Assembly: GCA_002067265.1 (NCBI GenBank)
Contig: MVQW01000311.1
Coordinates: 1-5,427 of the forward strand
Reading direction: 5' to 3'
DNA from: Methanomethylovorans sp. PtaU1.Bin073
GTDB taxonomy: Archaea; Halobacteriota; Methanosarcinia; Methanosarcinales; Methanosarcinaceae
DNA: 5,427 nucleotides
Shown: in pieces, positions 1-4,717 of the stretch
Position numbering within the stretch: position 1 is the first letter of the stretch
Layout of the letters: each line of letters begins with the position of its first letter
Notes under the pieces: generated by a model
Databases searched by the model: none
Told to the model about the DNA's origin: nothing
Seen by the model: only the letters and a program-made list of their open reading frames with translations
Position numbers and translations under genes: made by a program

Positions 1-68
1 TTTTTGTCCACCGAGAAACTATTCAAAAAGGCTTGTGCTTTGCCGTATATCAGAAGGTGATAAAGTGA
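1..68 (+). CDS. Possible 3' end of an upstream gene (partial, frame unresolved)
   Basis: The left edge may hold the last codons of a gene that begins outside the window. Two frames are open and end next to the thioredoxin start. One reads FVHRETIQKGLCFAVYQKVIK and stops with TGA at 66-68, overlapping the GTG start at 65-67. The other reads FLSTEKLFKKACALPYIRR and stops with TGA at 58-60. Either would give the tight spacing of an operon with translational coupling. Neither tail is recognisable and both are too short to identify. No obvious TATA box precedes the thioredoxin gene here, which fits transcription from farther upstream, but only 64 bases are visible. Low confidence. Confidence 0.25.
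   Translation, partial: FVHRETIQKGLCFAVYQKVIK
52..61 (+). promoter_or_regulatory. Shine-Dalgarno site of the thioredoxin gene
   Basis: AGAAGGTGAT matches the archaeal consensus AGGAGGTGAT at 9 of 10 bases and lies 3 nt before GTG at 65. It decides the start: the same frame stays open to the window edge, but the upstream residues do not resemble a thioredoxin. Confidence 0.7.
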
Positions 69-334
69 GCAAACCAGTATTAATGGATTTTAGTGCTACA
101 TGGTGTGGGCCCTGCAGAATGCAGAAACCTATTCTTGAAGAGGTTGAAAAGAAGTTCAAAGACCAGGTAGAGTTCAAGATCATAGATGTGGACCAAAACA
201 GGGAACTTTCAAAGAAGTATGTGGTGCAGGCAGTACCTACACTTGTTATAGAAAAAGATGGTCAGGTAGTCAAGCGTTTCACAGGTGTAACTTCTGCCGA
301 TGTGCTAAGTTCCGAACTCAAAAAGGTGCTGTGA
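65..334 (+). CDS. Thioredoxin, compact WCGPC type
   Basis: This is an 89-residue cytoplasmic thioredoxin, a dithiol-disulfide oxidoreductase that keeps protein cysteines reduced and would be recycled by a thioredoxin reductase. The active site WCGPC is at residues 13-17, after the beta-strand PVLMDFSAT. The cis-proline is P58 in AVPT, and strand VIEKDGQVVKRFTG and a C-terminal helix follow. It is shorter than E. coli thioredoxin (about 108 residues): only 12 residues precede WCGPC, so the first strand and helix of the classical fold are missing, as in other compact archaeal thioredoxins. There is no signal peptide or membrane segment. The GTG start is chosen for its strong SD. It may be the last gene of an operon entering from the left. 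Family assignment is firm; the physiological target is unknown. Confidence 0.93.
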   Translation: MSKPVLMDFSATWCGPCRMQKPILEEVEKKFKDQVEFKIIDVDQNRELSKKYVVQAVPTLVIEKDGQVVKRFTGVTSADVLSSELKKVL

Positions 335-349
335 AACAATAATAAAGCA

Positions 350-358
350 CTTTATGTA
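350..358 (+). promoter_or_regulatory. Possible TATA box for the beta-lactamase-fold gene
   Basis: CTTTATGTA, preceded by the purine-rich AATAAAGCA that could act as a BRE, lies about 40 bp before the ATG at 394. A start point about 25 bp downstream would give a leader of roughly 10-15 nt. This would fit the lack of any clear SD before 394. Weak match, judged by position and AT content only. Confidence 0.3.
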
Positions 359-393
359 ATTATGCGCTTCAAGCCAGTAATATCCTGATCTCT

Positions 394-1410
394 ATGCCTC
401 AAAAGCTTATTGACATGGGAATATTGGCTTTTCGTCAGACCAACTCACGTGGGGGTTTCAAACCCCATCTTTCCCTCAGGTTCATGTCTGATGAAGGGAA
501 ACCAGTTACTTTTTCCATAGATACCACCCGAAGCCCTAACAAATGCCTGCAGCCAGATGCGTATCTTATAACGCATGCCCATTCTGACCATAATGGTAAG
601 TCTGCGATGCTCTCAGAGCGTGCCCTCTGCTCGGATAAAACCGCAAAAGCACTTGAGATCCGCTATGGTAAAGCATACAAGGGATCAACGATGGGTGTAT
701 GCGATTCAATTGAAGTGGCTGGTGTCACGGTTCACACATTTCCTACTGGCCACACCCCAGGAGCTACAGCATTTTACTGGGAAAATGAAGTTGGCACACG
801 TATTCTTATAACAGGGGATGTGAAGGATTATTCAATGCTTCCAAAGTGCGATGTGCTGATAACTGAGGCCAACTACGGTGATCCAGGGGATACTACGTGC
901 TATTTTGAGGATGATATCGAAGGTCTTGAACAGTTGCTCAAAGACAACTCCTCTTCTGCTCTTGGTGCCTATGCATTCGGTAAAGCTCAAAGAGTTGTTG
1001 AATTGGTAAGATCCCTTGGTTATAGTGATGTTATTGAAATGGAATCCCAGTCACTTGAACTGACTCGATGCATGCTGGATAATGCAGGGGATGTTGTTGG
1101 TTTGGGAGAGGCTGGTGGTAATACCTTGTGTGTTGTTCCTCCGTGGGACCTGGATCGGCTGTCATGGCATACATCAAAGTATGTAATGAGTGGCAGATCC
1201 GATTTCAGGTATCCTTCTATACAGATCAGCGATCATCTGGATGTCAGAGGCCTTACAGATATGGTAAGCCAGATAGACCCAGAGTTTACAGTAGTCTATC
1301 ATCCAAGCGGTCACAGACCCGGCAGATTCGCTGCTCATCTTAATTGCCTGGGCCTTGATGCTATATCCATAGACAAAATAAGTAATGTCTTGAGCAATGG
1401 CTTTATTTAG
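394..1410 (+). CDS. Metallo-beta-lactamase-fold hydrolase, compact beta-CASP (exonuclease/RNA-processing) type
   Basis: This 338-residue protein is a predicted zinc-dependent nuclease of the Cft2/YSH1-like group. Metal-binding motifs appear in order: HAHSDH (61-66), GHTPGAT (H120) and TGD (D142). Beta-CASP-like motifs follow: TEANYGD (157-163, acidic E158), AYAFGKAQRV (192-201), SDHLD (279-283, H281) and YHPSGH (302-307). AYAFGKAQR and SDH resemble motifs of ligase-associated exonucleases and mRNA 3'-end processing factors. Its length also matches those compact enzymes (about 330 residues) rather than KH-domain archaeal aCPSF proteins of over 600. No signal peptide is seen, so it is probably cytoplasmic. 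The ATG at 394 lacks a convincing SD; ATG at 415 is an alternative and would remove only seven residues. It lies 59 bp after thioredoxin and probably has its own promoter. Whether the substrate is RNA or DNA cannot be told from sequence. Confidence 0.85.
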   Translation: MPQKLIDMGILAFRQTNSRGGFKPHLSLRFMSDEGKPVTFSIDTTRSPNKCLQPDAYLITHAHSDHNGKSAMLSERALCSDKTAKALEIRYGKAYKGSTMGVCDSIEVAGVTVHTFPTGHTPGATAFYWENEVGTRILITGDVKDYSMLPKCDVLITEANYGDPGDTTCYFEDDIEGLEQLLKDNSSSALGAYAFGKAQRVVELVRSLGYSDVIEMESQSLELTRCMLDNAGDVVGLGEAGGNTLCVVPPWDLDRLSWHTSKYVMSGRSDFRYPSIQISDHLDVRGLTDMVSQIDPEFTVVYHPSGHRPGRFAAHLNCLGLDAISIDKISNVLSNGFI

Positions 1411-1430
1411 TTTAGTTCATAAGTTGGCGC

Positions 1431-1448
1431 ATATAAAGCTTTATATAA
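1431..1448 (+). promoter_or_regulatory. TATA-box palindrome, promoter of the EMC6-like/ABCE1 unit
   Basis: ATATAAAGCTTTATAT (1431-1446) is a perfect 16-bp palindrome. It overlaps TTTATATAA (1440-1448), a near-consensus methanogen TATA box. A transcript starting about 25 bp downstream (near 1470) would carry a leader of about 30 nt including the SD at 1488-1494. Because of the symmetry, the opposite strand also shows CTTTATAT, so bidirectional use is possible. Confidence 0.55.
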
Positions 1449-1487
1449 GTAACATCCTTCTATACTATCCATTCCATTGATATTTTC

Positions 1488-1494
1488 AGGAGAT
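1488..1494 (+). promoter_or_regulatory. Shine-Dalgarno site supporting a TTG start
   Basis: AGGAGAT lies 7 nt before TTG at 1502. No ATG or GTG lies at a suitable distance, and the first in-frame ATG (codon 48, at 1643) would leave only a few residues before the first membrane helix. The SD therefore makes TTG the likely initiation codon. Confidence 0.65.
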
Positions 1495-1501
1495 ACAGCC
1501 A

Positions 1502-1906
1502 TTGAAAAAAGAAGCCAGGCAACCATCCGGTAAGAATAAGCAAATAAATACCCAGGATGCATCCGAGGTAAAGCAGGAGAAGTCTGCAAAAGGGATCCTA
1601 AGTGTGAAGCAAAGGACCCCTGAGGAAAAAAGGAAAGCACATATGCAGGGTATTATCAAGACAGCAGTTGCCTCTATTCTGGGAATAGTTGCCGGTATCC
1701 TTGCCAATATGCAGTATGGTATGGGAACTGAAACAAAATGGTATGCTATTCTTACCATCGTTGCCATTCTGGCATATTATGCCCAGAGATTAATTTATCC
1801 GGCCATAAAGATCAACACTAAAGAATTCGGTTTCAAGGACTGGTTCTATGTTGAATTCCTTGTGGTGGATTTCTGCCTTGTGACGTGGACTCTTCTCCTG
1901 AACTGA
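1502..1906 (+). CDS. EMC6-like archaeal membrane protein
   Basis: This is a 134-residue membrane protein with a TTG start and a good SD. Residues 1-48 form a hydrophilic, Lys/Glu/Gln-rich, probably disordered cytoplasmic tail. Three hydrophobic segments follow: about 50-73 (IIKTAVASILGIVAGILANM), 80-102 (WYAILTIVAILAYYAQRLIY) and 113-133. The last segment begins with the signature FGFKDWFYVEFL and ends TWTLLLN, which I recognise as the archaeal EMC6-like pattern. In eukaryotes EMC6 forms, with the Oxa1/YidC-type EMC3, the insertase core of the ER membrane protein complex; archaeal homologues are thought to act in membrane-protein insertion. The gene ends 42 bp before ABCE1 on the same strand, so co-transcription is likely. 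The assignment rests on topology and the C-terminal motif, not on a search. The fallback call is a three-helix membrane protein of unknown function. Confidence 0.68.
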   Translation: MKKEARQPSGKNKQINTQDASEVKQEKSAKGILSVKQRTPEEKRKAHMQGIIKTAVASILGIVAGILANMQYGMGTETKWYAILTIVAILAYYAQRLIYPAIKINTKEFGFKDWFYVEFLVVDFCLVTWTLLLN

Positions 1907-1939
1907 TACTACTTCCTATATTTCATTTTTTATTGACCA

Positions 1940-1944
1940 GTGAT
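1940..1944 (+). promoter_or_regulatory. Shine-Dalgarno site of ABCE1
   Basis: GTGAT pairs with the 3' end of archaeal 16S rRNA and lies 4 nt before ATG at 1949. This makes the GTG at 1940 part of the ribosome-binding site rather than a start codon. Confidence 0.55.
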
Positions 1945-1948
1945 TAAA

Positions 1949-3715
1949 ATGCGAATAGCTATACTTAACAAGGACAGGTGTCAACCACGAAGGTGCAGTC
2001 ATGAATGTGAAAAATACTGCCCCAGAGTAAGAACCGGTGATGAGACTATTATTTTTGCAGAGGACGGTAAGCCGCTGATCTCGGAAGAGTTATGTGTAGG
2101 CTGCGGTATATGCATAAACCGTTGTCCTTTTGATGCTATTATGATCATCGGTCTGCCGGAGGCCCTCAAGTTCCCAACTCACCGCTATGGTCCCAATGGC
2201 TTTGCACTTTATGAGTTGCCTGTTCCTCAGAAAGGAAGAGTAACTGGTATCCTGGGTCCTAACGGTATCGGTAAAAGTACTGCAGTGCAGATTCTCTCCG
2301 GAAGGTTGGTCCCCAATTTTGGAGAGGAGGGAGGTACATGGGAGAAAGTATTGGAGCATTATGCTGGGACTGCTCTTTATGATTATTTCAAGTCGGTTGC
2401 AAATGGCACTCTCAAGGTTTCTCAGAAACCACAGTATGTAGACCTTATTCCCAAGGCTTTCAAGGGAAAGACATCTGATCTGCTTTCCAGAACCGATGAC
2501 AGAGGAGTAATGGATGAACTGGTAGAGCGCCTGGACCTTTCACACATTATCGACCGCAACATAACAGAGCTCAGTGGTGGTGAGCTCCAGAGAGTGGCTA
2601 TTGCTGCATGTGCGGCTAAAGACGCGGATTTCTATTTCTTTGACGAGATAAGCCCCTATCTTGATATCTACCAGCGTATCAACTGTGCCAAGCTCATACA
2701 GGAGATAGCGCAGGAAAAGGCTGTATTGGTAGTAGAGCATGATCTTGCCATTCTGGACATGCTGGCAGATATGGTGCATGTTGCTTATGGTGAGCCTGGA
2801 GGTTACGGTGTCATCACTCTTCCAAAAGGGGTGCGTGTGGCTATTAACCAATATCTAAAAGGTTATCTGCCTGAGGAAAACGTGCGTATTCGTCCCGAAG
2901 CTATATCTTTTGAGGTTCACCCGCCAAGGAATGAAACTGAGATCGATACTCTGGTGGATTATAGTAGTTTTTCCAAGAAATACAAGGAGGGCTTCTCTCT
3001 TGAAACTGATGCAGGTTCCATTAAGCAGGGTGAAGTCTTGGGTATTGTCGGACCTAACGGTATTGGTAAATCAACTTTCATGAAAGTGCTTGCAGGGGAG
3101 GTAGAACCTGATGAGGGCAAGCTTGATTTGAATATCAGTATTTCCTATAAACCTCAGTACATTAAGGCGGACGTTCACATGCAGGTCCAGTTCTTCCTGC
3201 GTGGCATATCCCGTAAGTTCGATTCCAGTTATTTCCAGACAGAAGTGATAAAACCTTTAAGTCTTGAGAAGCTGTATGAACGCTCTCTGCCGGAACTAAG
3301 TGGTGGTGAATTGCAGAGGGTAGCTATAGCAGCATGTCTGTGCCGTGATGCGGATATGTATCTTTTGGACGAGCCCAGTGCTCATCTTGATGTAGAACAG
3401 CGTTCTATGGTCACAAAAGTGATTAAACGTTTTGCTGAGAACAACGGTAAAACAGCCATGGTAGTAGATCACGATATCTATATGATCGATATGCTCAGCG
3501 AAAGATTGATCGTTTTTGAAGGTGAGCCTGCTGTATATGGTAAAGCTCATGCCCCATTGAGTATGCATGACGGTATGAACAAGTTCCTTTCGAACCTGAA
3601 CATCACGTTCCGTCGTGACGAAGATACCCGCAGGCCCAGGGTGAACAAGCCCGATTCCCGCCTTGACCGCGAGCAGAGGTCTAAAGGTGAATATTATTAT
3701 AATATTCTGGAGTGA
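1949..3715 (+). CDS. ABCE1/Rli1 ribosome-recycling ATPase
   Basis: This is a complete 588-residue ABCE1 (RNase L inhibitor homologue). It splits terminated ribosomes with aRF1/Pelota and takes part in initiation; it is cytosolic and has no membrane domain. The N-terminal domain has two [4Fe-4S] motifs: C11, C16, C20, C24 and C49, C52, C55, C59. NBD1 has Walker A GPNGIGKST (103-111), Q-loop region KPQYVD (160-165), signature LSGGELQR (208-215), Walker B FYFFDE (228-233) and H-loop VVEHD (261-265). NBD2 has GPNGIGKST (368-376), KPQYIK (401-406), LSGGELQR (450-457), YLLDEPSAHLD (471-481) and VVDHD (505-509). The Walker B of NBD1 continues DEIS instead of the usual DEPS. Start: ATG 1949 gives MRIAILNKDRC, the usual archaeal N-terminus, and is preceded by an SD; an in-frame GTG at 1940 would add three residues. 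It is probably co-transcribed with the EMC6-like gene and ends in a hairpin/T-tract. Confidence 0.97.
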   Translation: MRIAILNKDRCQPRRCSHECEKYCPRVRTGDETIIFAEDGKPLISEELCVGCGICINRCPFDAIMIIGLPEALKFPTHRYGPNGFALYELPVPQKGRVTGILGPNGIGKSTAVQILSGRLVPNFGEEGGTWEKVLEHYAGTALYDYFKSVANGTLKVSQKPQYVDLIPKAFKGKTSDLLSRTDDRGVMDELVERLDLSHIIDRNITELSGGELQRVAIAACAAKDADFYFFDEISPYLDIYQRINCAKLIQEIAQEKAVLVVEHDLAILDMLADMVHVAYGEPGGYGVITLPKGVRVAINQYLKGYLPEENVRIRPEAISFEVHPPRNETEIDTLVDYSSFSKKYKEGFSLETDAGSIKQGEVLGIVGPNGIGKSTFMKVLAGEVEPDEGKLDLNISISYKPQYIKADVHMQVQFFLRGISRKFDSSYFQTEVIKPLSLEKLYERSLPELSGGELQRVAIAACLCRDADMYLLDEPSAHLDVEQRSMVTKVIKRFAENNGKTAMVVDHDIYMIDMLSERLIVFEGEPAVYGKAHAPLSMHDGMNKFLSNLNITFRRDEDTRRPRVNKPDSRLDREQRSKGEYYYNILE

Positions 3716-3721
3716 GCCCTG

Positions 3722-3751
3722 AGGAATCATTCCAGCATTCCTTTTATTTTT
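3722..3751 (+). terminator. Terminator after ABCE1
   Basis: AGGAAT (3722-3727) and ATTCCT (3737-3742) form a 6-bp stem with a 9-nt loop, followed at once by the T-rich TTTTATTTTT. It starts 7 nt after the ABCE1 stop and lies between two convergent genes. Archaea often terminate on the T-tract alone, so the hairpin may not matter. Confidence 0.55.
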
Positions 3752-3767
3752 CATTTAGGTTTGAAAT

Positions 3768-4181
3768 CTATGTTAATCTGCTTTCAGCCTCAGCTTTCAG
3801 TCTGAGAAGGCCCGAATATATGGCCTTTTCCAGCATTGTTCTCATCGTACCGCGAAAAATACGGGTAACTATGCCTTCCCACGATTCTTCGGTCCTCACC
3901 AACGTTTTCCCGTTAAGTGGTTCCAGCTTCCAGACATGGATTGCATAGATAATCCCCAAGGTCTTGCCAGTCCAGGCGATCAGACGTTCATTCTCCACAC
4001 TGCGGATAGTTGATTTGATCGTTCCTGGTCCTGCTTTCCATTGAAATGTCTTGCCTTCCTTAACTTCTCCATTTAATGAGGCATTATTAACTTCCGGATT
4101 CCAATTCGGCCAGTTATTGATATCTGTCATTATTTTCCAGATGACTTGTGGATTTGCTTTGATTTCCACTTGTCCTTCCAC
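3768..4181 (-). CDS. SRPBCC (START/Bet v1-like) family protein
   Basis: This is a 137-residue soluble protein of the polyketide cyclase/dehydrase-like SRPBCC superfamily, which binds hydrophobic ligands in a helix-grip cavity. The opening reads VEIKANPQVIWKIMTDINNWPNWNPEV (interrupted here only by numbering: residues 5-31), where NP.VIW and TDI.NWP.WNP are the family's usual first-helix signature. Beta-strands follow around FQWKAGPGTIKSTIRSV, RLIAWTGK and TLVRTEESW, then a long C-terminal helix (about 104-136). The ligand is unknown. The GTG at 4181 is the first standard start but has no SD. The frame stays open upstream for 13 more family-like residues (ITFKANKNAPVFV from the second codon on) to an ATA codon at 4220-4218. 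That codon lies 3 nt after a GAGGAGGG SD, so the true protein is probably about 150 residues. The gene is convergent with ABCE1. Confidence 0.8.
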   Translation of the reverse strand: MEGQVEIKANPQVIWKIMTDINNWPNWNPEVNNASLNGEVKEGKTFQWKAGPGTIKSTIRSVENERLIAWTGKTLGIIYAIHVWKLEPLNGKTLVRTEESWEGIVTRIFRGTMRTMLEKAIYSGLLRLKAEAESRLT

Positions 4182-4223
4182 AAAAACAGGTGCATTCTTA
4201 TTGGCCTTGAATGTGATTATGTT

Positions 4224-4231
4224 CCCTCCTC
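4224..4231 (-). promoter_or_regulatory. Strong Shine-Dalgarno site upstream of the SRPBCC gene
   Basis: On the - strand 4231-4224 reads GAGGAGGG, the strongest SD in the window. It is 42 nt from the GTG at 4181, too far to serve it, and only 3 nt before an in-frame ATA (4220-4218). No ATG, GTG or TTG lies at a normal distance in any frame that leads into a long reading frame. Confidence 0.6.
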
Positions 4232-4268
4232 TGTTTACTATTGGATGTGTGATTTAAATCTTTATGCA

Positions 4269-4281
4269 ACTGATTTTTAAA
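4269..4281 (-). promoter_or_regulatory. Possible TATA region of the SRPBCC gene
   Basis: On the - strand this AT-rich stretch reads as TTTTAAAAATC with flanking bases. It would place a transcript start near 4250, about 20 nt before the SD at 4231. A second candidate, the palindrome GATTTAAATC (4251-4260), would put the start inside the SD and is less likely. Position-based guess. Confidence 0.3.
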
Positions 4282-4370
4282 ATGAGAATAGTTTCCATTT
4301 AGATATATGCTATTGCCATTTCCCGAATCAAAAGTGGTGAAAATTTTTATTCTAAGGTGGTCTCGATTGT

Positions 4371-4399
4371 AAAAAAAACATTAAGCAATATTAACTTAA
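4371..4399 (-). terminator. Hairpin plus T8 tract on the - strand
   Basis: Read on the - strand, TTAAG (4399-4395) pairs with CTTAA (4385-4381) across a 9-nt loop, and after TG comes a run of eight T (4378-4371). The stem is weak, but the T8 run is the longest in the window and fits archaeal termination. It would end a - strand transcript passing through the inverted repeat at 4411-4509. It also separates that region from the SRPBCC promoter. Confidence 0.42.
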
Positions 4400-4410
4400 G
4401 TGTAGTGATA

Positions 4411-4509
4411 ATCATCCCCGCAGAGTGGATCTATTTGTGAAGTTGGGTGGTATTTAGGTGGTGGTACTTATCGCTTGATCCACATAAACGTATATTCTGC
4501 GGGGATGAT
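4411..4509. repeat. 99-bp inverted repeat with bulged stem and GG-rich loop
   Basis: The outer arms ATCATCCCCGCAGA (4411-4424) and its exact reverse complement (4496-4509) form a 14-bp stem. GTGGATC (4425-4431) and GATCCAC (4477-4483) continue it by 7 bp. On the right side only, 12 extra bases (ATAAACGTATAT, 4484-4495) separate the two stem parts, so the arms are copies of one 21-bp unit differing by a 12-bp insertion. The 45-nt loop (4432-4476) is GG-rich on the + strand (GGGTGG and GGTGGTGG). I see no target-site duplication just outside the arms (left flank GTGATA, right flank AACTG). It could be a structured non-coding RNA, probably on the - strand because of the T8 tract at 4378-4371, or a MITE-like or insertion-sequence relic. 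Confidence 0.75.
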
Positions 4510-4566
4510 AACTGTAAAGCATTGGATACCAAAAATTGACAAGCTTCTACAATGGTCAACAACCAT
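4468..4566 (-). CDS. Small ORF of unknown function, doubtful
   Basis: This is a 32-residue frame starting at ATG 4566-4564 with CGGAG about 5 nt upstream. It reads MVVDHCRSLSIFGIQCFTV, then IIPAEYTFMWIKR. The second part is encoded by the right arm of the inverted repeat. The frame is open farther upstream to an ATA codon at 4593-4591, 7 nt after a perfect AGGAGG (4606-4601), which would add nine residues (I/M-DNIRDGVK). I recognise no family. It could be a genuine microprotein, the remnant of a decayed gene, or chance. Two ribosome-binding-like sites favour looking again; the lack of a standard start after the stronger one and the overlap with a hairpin argue against it. Confidence 0.22.
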   Translation of the reverse strand: MVVDHCRSLSIFGIQCFTVIIPAEYTFMWIKR

Positions 4567-4717
4567 TTTAACTCCGTCTCTAATATTATCTATATGTCAT
4601 CCTCCTGTATACAACTTGCTAATCTTTAAGTAAAAAACATAAAAAATAACTAATGTGCCCTTCTTTGGAATCTCATCTGCATTATGCTTACGATGCACAA
4701 AAAGTGAGGTACAATTA
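4510..4717. other. AT-rich intergenic stretch without a recognised gene
   Basis: Between the inverted repeat and the stop of the molybdate-domain gene I see no recognisable protein or structured RNA gene beyond the doubtful small ORF at 4468-4566. On the - strand it contains an AGGAGG (4606-4601), CTTAAAG (4630-4624) that could be part of a promoter, and two T6 tracts (4632-4646) suitable for termination. The 4262-4370 part of the same gap likewise shows no gene, only AT-rich sequence upstream of the SRPBCC gene and an AAGGTGGT at 4354-4361. Confidence 0.5.
4632..4646 (-). terminator. T-tract terminator after the molybdate-domain gene
   Basis: Read on the - strand there are two runs of six T (4646-4641 and 4637-4632) about 70-85 nt after the TGA stop at 4720-4718. 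Oligo-T tracts are the usual archaeal terminator. No convincing stem precedes them. Confidence 0.4.

Noticed and set aside
35..64. Thioredoxin starting at GTG 35
   Set aside because: The extra ten residues are not thioredoxin-like, and the near-perfect SD at 52-61 lies inside them and points to GTG 65.
1926..1934. TTTTTTATT before ABCE1 as a terminator or separate promoter
   Set aside because: It is too close to the ATG at 1949 to act as a TATA box. As a T-tract it is interrupted and would separate two genes that otherwise look co-transcribed.
3296..3754. Long - strand frame opposite the end of ABCE1
   Set aside because: It is the antisense shadow of a clearly coding gene, with no family resemblance and no SD.
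4366..4440. A + strand frame of 24 codons after AAGGTGGT, starting with ATT (IVKKTLSNINLSVV...)
   Set aside because: It needs a non-standard ATT start, is very short, ends inside the hairpin loop and matches no family I know.
4411..4509. CRISPR repeat or array remnant
   Set aside because: There are only two copies, inverted rather than direct, with no regular spacers and no cas genes in view.
4411..4509. Replication origin with paired origin-recognition boxes
   Set aside because: The G-run arms superficially resemble such boxes, but the arm sequence does not match known archaeal origin boxes and no cdc6/orc1 gene is present.
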